Source: Planctomycetota bacterium
Lineage (GTDB): Bacteria > Planctomycetota > Planctomycetia > Pirellulales > Lacipirellulaceae
Direction of reading: 5' to 3'
DNA length: 64,000 nucleotides
Assembly (NCBI GenBank): GCA_029781135.1
Contig: JAKOXH010000039.1
Location: forward strand, 49,477 to 113,476
The translations under genes and the position numbers were made by a program. Below the pieces are notes generated by a model that saw only the letters and a list, made by a program, of their open reading frames with translations, had not been told where the DNA came from and searched no databases. Positions 9,517 through 19,500 of this stretch are shown in pieces (position 1 is the stretch's first letter; every line of letters begins with the position of its first letter).

Positions 9517-9839
9517 ACTGCGCGAGTGTCCGGGAAGCCCGAATCGAGGGGCCGTCCGCGGCGCACGTTGCACCGGGAGCACCCCCGCAAAATCGCTACT
9601 CTTTCATCGGCAGGCACTGTTGGCCCCATCAGCATTTCCGGCACGACCGCGACAGTTCATCTAAATTGCCCAAGTTAATTAAGGTTGTAGCAATGGGAAC
9701 GAGGGTAACGAGGGAAACGGTGGGTCGTGCGTGCTAGCCAGGTGATAGAACTGGGAAGCAGGCACGGCCATCGCACGAATGGTTGCACTGCCACCGTGAG
9801 GGCAGCGCGTAAATTGCGAAGCTGGCTATACTTAGAGAT
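9517..9839. promoter_or_regulatory. Divergent promoter region of the export locus
   Basis: This 323-base gap separates the TolC-like gene from the GAF-HlyD gene, so promoters for both must lie here. TATACT at 9827-9832 is a good -10 match and ends only seven bases before the ATG at 9840. No Shine-Dalgarno sequence precedes that ATG. This would fit a leaderless or near-leaderless transcript, but I see no matching -35 box. Confidence 0.3.
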
Positions 9840-11918
9840 ATGGCCACTCCTCTGGTAACGGGCGGTGGCGAGCGGGAAACGCAAGCTTGGCATGAGTTGG
9901 AAGATGTTTTCGCGTCGCTTGCTCAGCTAGCTCGTTCCGCCGCGACGCCGCTCGAATTCTATCGCACGGTTCTCGACCAAAGTGTGCGCGCACTCTCGGC
10001 AGTGGGCGCGGTGGCTTGGTTGCGCGCGGATGGCACGATGAAACCGGTAGTACAGTGCGGCCTGCCCGCAAGTGCTGCCGCCTGCACGGACGAAGCTCGG
10101 CGTGTCCACGAGGCAGTGCTTGGCGATATCATCGCTGAGGGCCGCGTGCAAAGTGTTGCACCGGGAGTTGTCGGCACAAACCAATTGCTCCTGCTCGGTC
10201 CGGTGTCTGTACCAGGCACTTCGACGATAGCGGGCGATCAAGCAGAGCGCGGGCCGGTAATTGCAGTCATCGAACTGTGGCTGCGTGGTGATATTAGCCC
10301 GGCCACGCTGCGTGGCTGTGAAGAGTATCTCACCGCGGTTTGCGATTTGGCGGCCGACTTCCATGCGTTTGACGAACTTCGACGACTGAGAGAGTTCGAA
10401 CACCACCGCACGGAATTGCTGGACCTCGGGCCACTGGTTCACAACCAGCTTGGGTTGTCGGCCACGGCGTATGCGGTTGCGAATGAAGGCCGACGCTTGG
10501 CGAATTGCGATCGGCTCAGTGTGCTCGTGGCACGCGGGAAGCGATGCAAACTGCTTGCGACCAGTGGCGTCAGTCGAGTTGAGCGGCGGAGTGGAGCCGC
10601 GCGACAGCTCGCCAAAGTCGCTGAGCAGGTGCGGCAGACAAACCAGGCGGCTTACTATGCCGATGGCGATTGCGAGGCCTTGCCGCCGGTCGCCGAGGCG
10701 ATAGCGCGGCATGTCGAGGAATCGCACGCACGCTACGTGGCAGCAATGCCGCTGACACTGTTGGATTCGAGAAACGAGCAAGACGATACGATCGATAAGC
10801 GTCGCCGTCAGCGTAAAGCGCGGAAACGTCCACAGTTCGTGCTGATTGCCGAACAGTTCGATTCGCGTGACGGTGAATTGCGGCAGGAATGGCTTCAGGA
10901 AGTCGCCGCAGTGTCAACAACCGCATTGTACAACGCACTAGCGGTTGACGAGATGCCGCTCGGTTGGCTGCTGCGGCCGATGGGACGATTGAAGACGAGG
11001 ATACAGGAGCATTTGTCGCGGACGGCGATTATTGTGGCTGCGGTAATCGTCGCGGTCGCGGCACTAGTGCTTGTGCCGGCGGATTTCAACATTGAGGCGC
11101 CAGGCACGATGCAGCCCACCGTGCGGCGCGACGTATTCGCTCCACGCAACGGCATTGTCGATGAAGTGCTGGTCAAGCATGGCGACGACGTCAAAGTTGG
11201 CGCGCCGCTCGTGCGGATGCGCGATCCCTCATTGGAACTGGAACTCAAACGGGTTGATGGGGAACTCGAAACGGCTCAGCGGCAACTCGATGCGGTGCGG
11301 GCGGCCAAGACGAATCGAGCGGTGCGGGATGCAGCTCCTGTGGAATCGTATCGTTTGTCGGCCGAAGAGCGCGAGCTGGAACAAAAGGTGGCGAATTCGC
11401 GGCGTGAACTAGAGCTGCTGCAACACGAACGCGATCGGCTGGTGGTAACAAGTCCGCTTGCGGGGCGCGTGCTGACCTGGGACTTGGGTCATCAACTTTC
11501 GGCCCGGCCCGTGGAACGCGGCGAAGTATTGGTAACGGTGGCCGATGTTGCCGCGCCGTGGCAATTAGAATTGGCCGTTCCGGATGACCGAATTGGTTAT
11601 GTACTCGCAGCTCAGAAAGAGCTGAAAGCGGATTTGCCGGTCCGATTCCGGATTGGTACCGATGAGCGAGCCACGTTCAACGGCCACATCGCCGAAGTTT
11701 GCGAAATGGCCGACGTGCCCAAGGAGAAGACCGCGCGGCCCCGCCCAACTGTGCTGACGAAGGTTTCAGTGGATTCGCGGGAACCGCTTGCGGCATTGGG
11801 CGGCGAGCTGCGACCGGGCGTTTCGGCGCGGGCACAGATCGAGTGTGGCCGACGTTCGATCGGCTACGTGTGGCTGCATGATATTTGGGACGCTGCAAAG
11901 GAGTGGTGGGAGTTTTAG
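9840..11918 (+). CDS. GAF-domain/HlyD fusion membrane adaptor
   Basis: 692 aa. Roughly residues 20-380 form a soluble region with GAF-like character, including EFYRTVLDQSVRALSAVGAV and a second half beginning near LSVLVARGKRCKLLATSG. A single transmembrane helix (about 394-413, IIVAAVIVAVAALVLVP) is followed by a biotinyl-lipoyl-like half (FAPRNGIVDEVLVKHGDDV), a coiled coil (about 465-530) and a second lipoyl half/beta-barrel (VTSPLAGRVLTWDLG). The large domain is therefore cytoplasmic and the adaptor part periplasmic, joining a signal-sensing module to an export adaptor. It is the first of three plus-strand genes of the locus. Substrate and ligand are unknown. The start ATG lacks a ribosome-binding site. 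Confidence 0.85.
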   Translation: MATPLVTGGGERETQAWHELEDVFASLAQLARSAATPLEFYRTVLDQSVRALSAVGAVAWLRADGTMKPVVQCGLPASAAACTDEARRVHEAVLGDIIAEGRVQSVAPGVVGTNQLLLLGPVSVPGTSTIAGDQAERGPVIAVIELWLRGDISPATLRGCEEYLTAVCDLAADFHAFDELRRLREFEHHRTELLDLGPLVHNQLGLSATAYAVANEGRRLANCDRLSVLVARGKRCKLLATSGVSRVERRSGAARQLAKVAEQVRQTNQAAYYADGDCEALPPVAEAIARHVEESHARYVAAMPLTLLDSRNEQDDTIDKRRRQRKARKRPQFVLIAEQFDSRDGELRQEWLQEVAAVSTTALYNALAVDEMPLGWLLRPMGRLKTRIQEHLSRTAIIVAAVIVAVAALVLVPADFNIEAPGTMQPTVRRDVFAPRNGIVDEVLVKHGDDVKVGAPLVRMRDPSLELELKRVDGELETAQRQLDAVRAAKTNRAVRDAAPVESYRLSAEERELEQKVANSRRELELLQHERDRLVVTSPLAGRVLTWDLGHQLSARPVERGEVLVTVADVAAPWQLELAVPDDRIGYVLAAQKELKADLPVRFRIGTDERATFNGHIAEVCEMADVPKEKTARPRPTVLTKVSVDSREPLAALGGELRPGVSARAQIECGRRSIGYVWLHDIWDAAKEWWEF

Positions 11919-11926
11919 TGGGATGA

Positions 11927-12002
11927 ATCTCACGCAAAGAGGAAAGGCGCAGACAAAGAAGGAAGAGTTAACCCCTAATGTGCGCTAATGATCGCTAATG
12001 TG
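11927..12002. repeat. Interspersed CACGCAAAG / CGCTAATG repeats
   Basis: Directly after the GAF-HlyD stop come CTCACGCAAAGAGGAAAGGC and then tandem TAATGTGCGCTAATGATCGC units. Related units occur at 22270-22305 (CGCTAA tracts) and at 45785-45976 (GGCGCGAAGACGCAAAG and CCTTTGCGTGAGAAAA). It looks like a composite of two dispersed intergenic repeat families. Confidence 0.55.
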
Positions 12003-12069
12003 TTATTCGACAGTATTATTGTTCACTAGCGCCGTTTGGCGGATACACAACGCAATCGAATTTGGCTTG

Positions 12070-12999
12070 ATGATTGTTATGAGACATGCCGTCGTTCCAA
12101 TTTTGGTGCTTGTATTTCTGTTTGAATCTAATACGCCAGCGGCTGCGGAAACGCGCGGGGCGGTGCCGGCTGTTGGTACGGCGCCGACGAACAACGGTGG
12201 GCAAGCGATACAAGTGGAGTCCGTCGTCCTGCGGCTGATGGAAGAGGCGGAGGTACCGGCGCAAGAAGCAGGCGTGGTCACTGCAGTAGCGGTGCGCGAA
12301 GGGCAGCGCGTAAAGGTCGGCGAGTTGCTCGCGCAGCTCGACGACCAAGTGCCGCGGCTGGCGGCGGACGCGGCCAAGGCCAAGTACGACATCACACACG
12401 AAAAGGCGACGAACGACGTACAGATTCGTTATGCCCAGAAGGCGCTCGAAGTTTCGGAGGCTGAGTTGCGGCGGTCGACCGAGTCGATCGAGAAGTTTGC
12501 GAAGAGCGTGTCGCAATCGCAACTCGATGTCGAACGGCTTACGGTGCAAAAAAATCGACTCGAGGCAGAACAGGCCAATCACGAACAAGCCATCGCCGTG
12601 TTGGATATGAAGGCCCAGGAAAATGAGCTGAACGCGGCCCGGGCGCAGATTGCGCGGCGGCGAATCGCGGCACCGTTTGACGGCGTCATCGTGCAAATCT
12701 ACTTGCGAAAAGGCGAGTGGGCCGAACCGGGACAAAAGGCCCTGCGGATTGTGAATGCCGATCGACTCAAGGCCGAGGGATTTATTCGGGCCGATGATGC
12801 CGTTCGCATTGCGGTGGGAAAACCGGTCGACCTGGTGGTTGAGCTAGGTGCGCAGCCACAGGCATTCGCCGGAAAAGTGGCTTTCGTGAGTCCCGAAGTC
12901 GACCCAATAACGGGCCAAGTGCGCGTGTGGGCAGAGATTGAGAATCGCGAGGGAAGGTTGAGGCCAGGCCAGGCGGCGAAGATGAGGGTGGGGAGTTAG
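12070..12999 (+). CDS. HlyD/RND-type periplasmic adaptor subunit
   Basis: 309 aa from the ATG at 12070; the ATG at 12079 (MRHAVVPILVLVFLF) is equally possible, and the open frame back to 11998 runs into repeats. A signal peptide ends near NTPAAAET. The first lipoyl half is EAGVVTAVAVREGQRVKVG, followed by a coiled-coil hairpin of about 110 residues (SEAELRRSTESIEKFAKSVS) and the second lipoyl half RRRIAAPFDGVIVQIYLRKG with EWAEPGQ. A beta-barrel (PVDLVVELGAQPQAFAG) ends with LRPGQAAKMRVG. It is a membrane-fusion adaptor linking an inner-membrane component to the outer-membrane TolC-like duct. The gene lies between the GAF-HlyD and M50 genes, and its stop codon is embedded in a TTAGGCG repeat. 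Confidence 0.87.
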   Translation: MIVMRHAVVPILVLVFLFESNTPAAAETRGAVPAVGTAPTNNGGQAIQVESVVLRLMEEAEVPAQEAGVVTAVAVREGQRVKVGELLAQLDDQVPRLAADAAKAKYDITHEKATNDVQIRYAQKALEVSEAELRRSTESIEKFAKSVSQSQLDVERLTVQKNRLEAEQANHEQAIAVLDMKAQENELNAARAQIARRRIAAPFDGVIVQIYLRKGEWAEPGQKALRIVNADRLKAEGFIRADDAVRIAVGKPVDLVVELGAQPQAFAGKVAFVSPEVDPITGQVRVWAEIENREGRLRPGQAAKMRVGS

Positions 13000-13017
13000 G
13001 CGTTAGGCGTTAGGCGT
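12996..13017 (+). repeat. Threefold TTAGGCG direct repeat over the HlyD stop codon
   Basis: TTAGGCG is repeated three times head to tail, beginning inside the stop codon of the HlyD gene. A short interspersed unit seems to have inserted at, or grown from, the end of the gene. Confidence 0.6.
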
Positions 13018-13093
13018 TTTGGCGGGTGACATCGGTCCATTGACTACTGTCGATTGATGAGCACCAACCAAGAACACATTTTGATTCACGGCG

Positions 13094-15316
13094 ATGCCTG
13101 CAATTGAATCATCTATCGACCGGCACCTATCGCTCCGCTTGCGGGCGGATTTGCTGGCGACGCGCGTCGAGAGTGCAAGCGGGGCTTCGTGGATCGTGAA
13201 GGATCCGCTTACACTCGAGCACTTTCAATTTTCGGCGGAGGAATATGCGCTGCTCGACTGGCTGCGCGAACCAGTCACGCTCGCGGAATTGCAGCGGCTA
13301 TTCCAGCGCGAGTTTTCCCCCCAGACGATCACGCCGACCAAGATTTGGGAGTTCATCAGCCGGCTCCACTCGGCAGGGCTGCTGATGAGCGACGCGACCG
13401 GTCAGGGCCGCGAGTTGCTGGAACGGCGCGAACGGGAGACGACACGGCGACTACTCTTCTCGTGGACGGGGTTGCTGGGCATGCGGTTCCGCGGAGTTGA
13501 CCCGGATGCGTTTCTAACAGCAGTTCACGACCGCTGCCGGTGGCTTTTTTCGCCGCTGGCCATCGCTCTTGCGGCCGCCGTTGTGCTGTACGCGCTATCG
13601 CTGTTGGTCGGCCATTTTGATGATTTTCGCGAGCGGCTACCAGAAATTTCAGCGCTGCTGGATTGGCGAAACTTGCCGTGGTTGCTGGCGGCCATCGGCG
13701 TTGCGAAGGTACTGCACGAATTAGGGCACGCGCTGGTTTGTAAACACTTTGGCGGCGAAGTGCGCGAACTTGGGTTCATGCTGCTCGTATTCGCGCCGTG
13801 CTTGTATTGCGATGTGACCGATGCCTGGCGACTGCCAAACAAAGGGCGGCGCATTGCCATATCGGCGGCCGGCGTACTCGTTGAGCTTGTGCTTGCCGCA
13901 ATCGCGACCATCGTATGGTGGTACGCCCAGCCCGGCATCATGCAGTTCATAGCGCTGAATATCATGGTCATTTGTACGCTGAACACGCTGCTGGTTAACG
14001 GCAATCCACTCATGCGATACGACGGCTACTACGTCTTTTCCGACTTCGTCGAGGTACCTAATTTGTGGCAGCGGTCGCGTGAGTCATTGCAGTACTTTTG
14101 GTCGGAATGGTTGTTGGGGCAACCGACGGCAGACGATCCCCTGTTGCCGGCAGCGCAGCGACCGTGGCTGGCCGTATATGCCGTCCTCTCGAAAGTTTAT
14201 TTAACTGCGGTCTGCGTGATGATCGTGTGGGGCTTGGTGAAAACACTTGCGCCGTATCGGCTGGAGAACCTGGCCTACATGGTGGGCTGCGTTGTCGTCG
14301 GCAGCGCACTCGTCGCACCCGTGAAAGCAGCCGCGGAACTCGCGCGGAACCCGGTGCGGCGTGGCGAAATCCGCCGCGACCGACTGGCAATCGTGGCAGG
14401 CTTGGTTTTCGCGGGAATCATCGGCACGCTGGCGCTGCCCGTCAATTATTATGTTGCAGCGCCGCTCGTCCTGATGCCGGAAGATGCGGTTCGGATCTAT
14501 GCGAAAGTGGGCGGCACGCTCAATTCAATACTACCCGCCGGCAGCCAGGTGAAGCGTGGCGATGTAATCGGGCGGTTGTCAAACATCGACATCACTGTCG
14601 AATTGGCCCAACTCGAAGGCGAGCGCGATTTGCGCCACTTGCGCGTCGAGCACTTGGAGCGGCTACGTGGAGTCGATCGCGAAGCGAACGATCAACTTCT
14701 CACAGCACGGGCCGCGCTAGCGGACACCGAGCGAAGGTTAGCGGAAAGACGCGGTGAGGCAACGCAGTTGCTACTTACGGCTTCGGTAGATGGCTCGGTG
14801 ATACCAGCGCCAAGAAGGGATGAGAAGGTGGGCAGTGCCCACCCTACACAGTTGGTGACATGGACCGGATCGCTACTGGATCCGAAGGAGCGTAGCGCGC
14901 ATGTTGAGCCGGGCACACTCGTATGTCTGATTGGGGACGCCAGAAAGCTAACGGCGGTGCTGCTCGTCGATGACGGCGCGGTGAAGTTTTTGCAGCCGGG
15001 GCAGAAAGCACGTCTGCGTATCGAGCAGTTGCCGGGCCAAGTGCTCCAGGGGGAAGTCGTTGAGGTGGCCCGGCACGAAGCGCAAAATGACAATCTCGCG
15101 GTTGCCGTACGCGCCGACCTTTCGCCGCTGTTTACCGGCTTGATTGCACCCGGCAATGAGGGTGCGCACTATGAGGTCCGCGTGCGGTTCGACTCGGAGC
15201 CTTCCCAGAATCTCGTGATTGGCGGGCGTGGCAAAGCGAAAGTGGCGACGGAGCGAATTACACTCGCTCGTCGTCTGTGGCGAATGATCGTGCAAACGTT
15301 TCGCGTGCCAATGTGA
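13094..15316 (+). CDS. PqqD-like/site-2 protease (M50)/HlyD fusion
   Basis: 740 aa. Residues about 10-110 resemble a PqqD-like peptide-binding domain (WIVKDPLTLEHFQFSAEEY, then a winged-helix-like region). The membrane domain carries the zinc-protease motif HELGH (H208-E209...H212) and a second metal-ligand motif NPLMRYDGYY (D310), with about six hydrophobic helices. After the last helices (about residue 445) comes a periplasmic HlyD-like part (IYAKVGGTLNSILPAGSQVK, a coiled coil, then LPGQVLQGEVVEVARHEAQN). It belongs to the bacteriocin/peptide-associated M50 group and probably anchors the export complex, but cleavage activity on any substrate is inference. Residues about 578-585 derive from a GTGGGC...GCCCAC repeat. 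Confidence 0.85.
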   Translation: MPAIESSIDRHLSLRLRADLLATRVESASGASWIVKDPLTLEHFQFSAEEYALLDWLREPVTLAELQRLFQREFSPQTITPTKIWEFISRLHSAGLLMSDATGQGRELLERRERETTRRLLFSWTGLLGMRFRGVDPDAFLTAVHDRCRWLFSPLAIALAAAVVLYALSLLVGHFDDFRERLPEISALLDWRNLPWLLAAIGVAKVLHELGHALVCKHFGGEVRELGFMLLVFAPCLYCDVTDAWRLPNKGRRIAISAAGVLVELVLAAIATIVWWYAQPGIMQFIALNIMVICTLNTLLVNGNPLMRYDGYYVFSDFVEVPNLWQRSRESLQYFWSEWLLGQPTADDPLLPAAQRPWLAVYAVLSKVYLTAVCVMIVWGLVKTLAPYRLENLAYMVGCVVVGSALVAPVKAAAELARNPVRRGEIRRDRLAIVAGLVFAGIIGTLALPVNYYVAAPLVLMPEDAVRIYAKVGGTLNSILPAGSQVKRGDVIGRLSNIDITVELAQLEGERDLRHLRVEHLERLRGVDREANDQLLTARAALADTERRLAERRGEATQLLLTASVDGSVIPAPRRDEKVGSAHPTQLVTWTGSLLDPKERSAHVEPGTLVCLIGDARKLTAVLLVDDGAVKFLQPGQKARLRIEQLPGQVLQGEVVEVARHEAQNDNLAVAVRADLSPLFTGLIAPGNEGAHYEVRVRFDSEPSQNLVIGGRGKAKVATERITLARRLWRMIVQTFRVPM
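14827..14847. repeat. Palindromic GGTGGGC-AGT-GCCCACC repeat inside the M50 gene
   Basis: The unit GGTGGGC-AGT-GCCCACC followed by CTAC lies in frame in the HlyD-like part of the M50 fusion. The reverse-complement type, GTAGGGTGGGC followed by GCCGCCCACC, occurs between genes at 56776-56796. This is one of several repeat families found both inside and between genes. Confidence 0.6.
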
Positions 15317-15396
15317 GAGCGGGCCACATGTGCTCCTGCTCGCTGAAGCAACCAAGCCGCCTAACGTCACAACCGTATGAATTTCCTGATCCATTA

Positions 15397-16263
15397 CTAT
15401 GGAATCGCGAAGATGAGACCAGTATAGATGCCGCCGGCGGATACCGCGGCAACTGGATCACAGGGCGGCCAGTTGCACCGCCACGGTACGCAATCGCCGG
15501 CGCGGTAGTAACCCAGCGTGTAGATGCATTCACACGGCGGATGGGCCGACAGGCAATACGGCACGGCCGGTATTGTACCAAAGAAGTGTGCGGCCGAGAC
15601 GGCCGACTGCAGGCAATTCGTGCAGCAACCGAACCGACCTAACCCGCAATCGTAACCATAGCGTTCGGCATTGATTTCTTCGAAGTACAACGGTCGGTAG
15701 CATAGGCACGTGGCATCCCATTGGTAGCAAGTCATCGGCCAGCAGCGGCACGCGCCACTGGGGCCTGCGTTGATCTGTTGCCAACAAATCGTGGCGTAAT
15801 CGGTCGGCATCTGGCCGGCCGGCTGCGCGATATTGATGCCAAGCTGTGTGAGCGGTTTGAAGTTAGCCGCGGCACACGGAGCTTTTGAGTTGCCAGTGGC
15901 TTTCGGAGACTGATTTCTGGCATTCGCGTCCGCAGGCGCAGGTAAAGTTGCTTCTTCCTTCGTCGGAGCCTCATAGGCGGCCTGCGCGGCAATGGCTTGC
16001 GAATCAGTTGACGCATAAGCTGCGGCATCCACTGGAGCCCTACGCGGAAAGACATCGAGCGGATCTTTCGCGATTCGCTGCACCGTTGGACTAAACGGAT
16101 TGGCGATTTCCGGGATGATCTTGGCGGCTTGCTTTCCTTTTGTCTCGGCGGTCACTTGGCCACGCGAAAACACGACGAGCGCGATGCCACAAATGAGCAT
16201 GAGCAGCGGATCGGCAGCTCGGGCAAAACACCGCAAGGGCTGATGAATGGGCTTCGTACGCAT
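15397..16263 (-). CDS. Cys-rich exported protein of unknown function
   Basis: 288 aa. One hydrophobic segment (about 17-36, DPLLMLICGIALVVFSRG) acts as signal or anchor, and a low-complexity Ala/Pro linker reaches to about residue 125. The C-terminal half holds about 20 cysteines, many in pairs or CxC spacing (ACRCWPMTC, CLCYRP, CGLGRFGCCTNC, CECIYTLGYY), plus the blocks RPLYFEEINAERYGYDCG and SAAHFFGTIPAVPYCLSAHP. I recall similar unannotated proteins in other planctomycetes but cannot verify this here. The cysteines suggest disulfide cross-linking at the cell surface, since planctomycetes can have Cys-rich protein walls. It is convergent with the M50 export gene and divergent from the PKD giant. 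No function is assigned. Confidence 0.75.
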   Translation of the reverse strand: MRTKPIHQPLRCFARAADPLLMLICGIALVVFSRGQVTAETKGKQAAKIIPEIANPFSPTVQRIAKDPLDVFPRRAPVDAAAYASTDSQAIAAQAAYEAPTKEEATLPAPADANARNQSPKATGNSKAPCAAANFKPLTQLGINIAQPAGQMPTDYATICWQQINAGPSGACRCWPMTCYQWDATCLCYRPLYFEEINAERYGYDCGLGRFGCCTNCLQSAVSAAHFFGTIPAVPYCLSAHPPCECIYTLGYYRAGDCVPWRCNWPPCDPVAAVSAGGIYTGLIFAIP

Positions 16264-16599
16264 GTGCAGGCATCGCTATCGGAAAAGATCTGTGAAAAGA
16301 GTTCGGCGCTCCCTTGTTTCGGCAGTTCCGGTGGCGAGATTGAGTCGGACCGCGAACTTCGGCTGGCAGTACGTTGCGCGCTACACGCCACCCAAGTTCG
16401 CACCAAGAGCCAGCCCGACAATCGTAATCTGCCACAAACCGTTATCTCACAAGGAGATACGGCCAAACTGAAAGTTTGACATTATCGCGGTTTTGTCGTG
16501 ATAATGGAGACTACAGCGTTTTGCCCCAAATTGTCCGCCAACGCCGGAACTTGGCTGGGCTGTGCGTCTCATTGCTCTTCTCTGGCAGGGTTCTTCACG
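16264..16599. other. Divergent gap between the Cys-rich and PKD genes
   Basis: 336 bases that must hold promoters for both neighbours. The frame of the PKD protein stays open upstream to 16498, but those residues lack the expected features. I see no repeat, hairpin or further gene. Confidence 0.4.
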
Positions 16600-19500
16600 A
16601 TGCGACTTTCTTGGTTAAGTGGGTCGCGGCTCTCGGGCCGCGCCGCGCGGCGATCTCGTCGACACTCGCGCACGGCATTGCGCGTGCGACAACTGGAACG
16701 GCGGCGAGTATTGGATGCGGCCGTTCAATCACTGGTCGTAACGGCCGTCACATCAACGGATACGACGGCGACAACGTCCACGGCGGATACACAAACCACG
16801 CAGTCGCCGGTCACGATTGATTGGACGCCACCCCCCCGCGCCAGCATGGCTGGTTCGCAGAGTGCGGACGTCGCACAAGGTGCGGCCTTGAATGCCGATC
16901 CGGTGCTGGTCGTGCCGCTCGACCAGCATGTGAATGAAGGGCAACTGCTCGATTTGAGCGGCACGAACGGCGCACCGCCCATTGGGCTGTTCATCGATAC
17001 CGATCTTGCGGACACGCACACAGCAACGATCGACTGGGGCGACGGCAGCCCGCTGGAAAATGCATCGATCATTCAGGGCCTGGGCGCTGGCGCGCTGGGC
17101 GGAATGCATACGTACGCCGACCAAGGAACATATACGGTCACGGTTGGCGTCACCGATAACAACGGCGGCAGCGATTCAGACACGTTCCACGTAATCGTGG
17201 GACAAGTCGCACCGACGGCGACGTTCGCCAACAATGGTCCGGTTAATGAGGGGTCACCGGCCACCGTTTCGTTCAGCAATCCGTTCGACCCCAGCAGTGC
17301 GGATACGCTGGCCGGATTCCACTACTCTTACGACCTTAATAATGACGGCATATTCGATGTGGGTAACGGCACCTACGCCGGATCGGTGACGAGCACAAGC
17401 CAGAATGTGAGCACGACCATTCTGGGCGATGGGCCGAGCGACCACATCGTGACCGGACGGATTATCGACAAGGACGGCCAATTCACGGATTACACCACGA
17501 CGATCCATGTGCAGAACGTGGCGCCGACGCTCACAAACATCACAGGCGATACGATCAATGAAAACGATGCGGCGACCGTCAAAATGACGATCGTCGACCC
17601 AAGCGCCACGGACTTCTTTCAAGTCGAAGCGAACTGGCAGGACGGGGCGAGCACGACGATCGCGGGCTTGGGTTCGGTCGATGCGGCCGGCACGCTTGGC
17701 AGCACAACCTATCAGTGGACCGCGGCCACGAGACAGCTAACCCTCACCCACAAATACCTCGACGATGGTCCAACAACCGCACCATCGGATACCTACAACG
17801 TGTCGTTCGTCGTGCGAGATGATGACCTGGATGCGAGTGGTCCATACACGGCATCGGTGGTCGTCAACGATGTGCCGCCGGTGCTGACGGTTGCAGCACC
17901 GCAGAATGTGTTCGAAGGCGATTTGCTCGATTTGAGCGGCGTGAACGGCGCGCCGCCCATCGGCTCATTCACCGATGTGGGCACGCTCGACACGCACACG
18001 GCAACAATCAACTGGGGTGATGGCAGCCCGACGCAGAATGCGACCGTTGCCCAAGGCGTGGGCTCCGGAACTTTGGGCGGCACACACTTGTATGCCGACG
18101 ACGGTGTGTATCAGGTAACAGTCACCGTGACCGACAAGGATGGCAAGAGCGATACCGAATCGTTTTCGGTGACGGTCGGCAACCGCGCACCGGTCGTGCA
18201 CGTGCCGCACGGCGATCAAAACATCTTGGAAGGTCAAACGATCAGCTTTGCCGACCTCGCGACGTTCACCGATGCCGGGTTCGATAATCCGCTTAATCCG
18301 AACGCCGCTGATCCACCACAGATTGCCGATCCGCTGCACGAATCGTTCACGTACGACATCGACTGGGGCGATGGCCGCGAAGCGGTTGTGGGAATGGCCG
18401 TGGCCGACGTGAACGGTGGCCCCGGCGTGCCTTCGAGCGGCACAATTAGCGGCAGCCATACTTATGCGGATGACGGCGTTTACAAGGTCACGGTAACTGT
18501 CCACGATGACAACGGCGGTGCCAATAGCAAGACATTCCAGGTGACGGTCGGCAACCAGAATCCGATCGTCGTGGCACCCAACGGCAATCAAACGGTTGCC
18601 GAGGGCGGCACGGTATCGTTGGGGAACTTGGCGACATTCACCGACGCCGGCTTCGACAACCCACTCAACAATAACCCCTTCTCGCCACCAGCCGTTGGCG
18701 ATCCCAAGGCGGAGTCGTTCACATACGACATCAATTGGGGCGATGGCCGCGATGCGATTACAGGCATGGCCGTAGCCGATGTAAACGGCGGCCCGGGTGT
18801 GCTCTCGACCGGCACAATTAGCGGCATCCACACGTATGCGGATGACGGCGTATACACAGTCACGATCACCGTGCACGACGACAACGGCGGCGTGGGAACC
18901 ACCTCGTTCACGGTGACGGCTAGCAACGTGGCCCCGGTGGTGGTTACGCCACACGGCAACCAATCGATTCTCGAAGGCGATACCGTTTCGTTTGCCGACT
19001 TGGCGACGTTCACCGACCCAGGTTTTGATAATCCGCTCAATCCTAACGCTGCCGATCCGCCGTCGATTAGCGACCCGCTGCATGAGTCGTTCACCTACGA
19101 CATTAACTGGGGCGATGGCCGCGACGCCATCATGGGCGCGAGCGTTGCCGATGTGAATGGCAGCCCGGGCATGTCTTCCAGCGGTGCGATCGCCGGCAGC
19201 CACACGTATGCGGATGACGGCGACTACACGGTGACCATCACGGTACACGACGACAATGGCGGCAGCCAATCGGCTTCGTTTATTGTCCATGTTGATAACC
19301 GCAACCCCGTCGTCACGACGCCGAACGGCAATCAGAACATCTCCGAAGGCGGAACGGTTTCGTTCGGCAATTTGGCGACGTTCACAGACGCGGGGTTCGA
19401 TAACGCGGCGAACCCGAACGGCCCAGTGTTGCCGAATATCGTCGATCCACTCAATGAGACATTCACCTACGACATCAACTGGGGCGATGGCCGCGATGCT

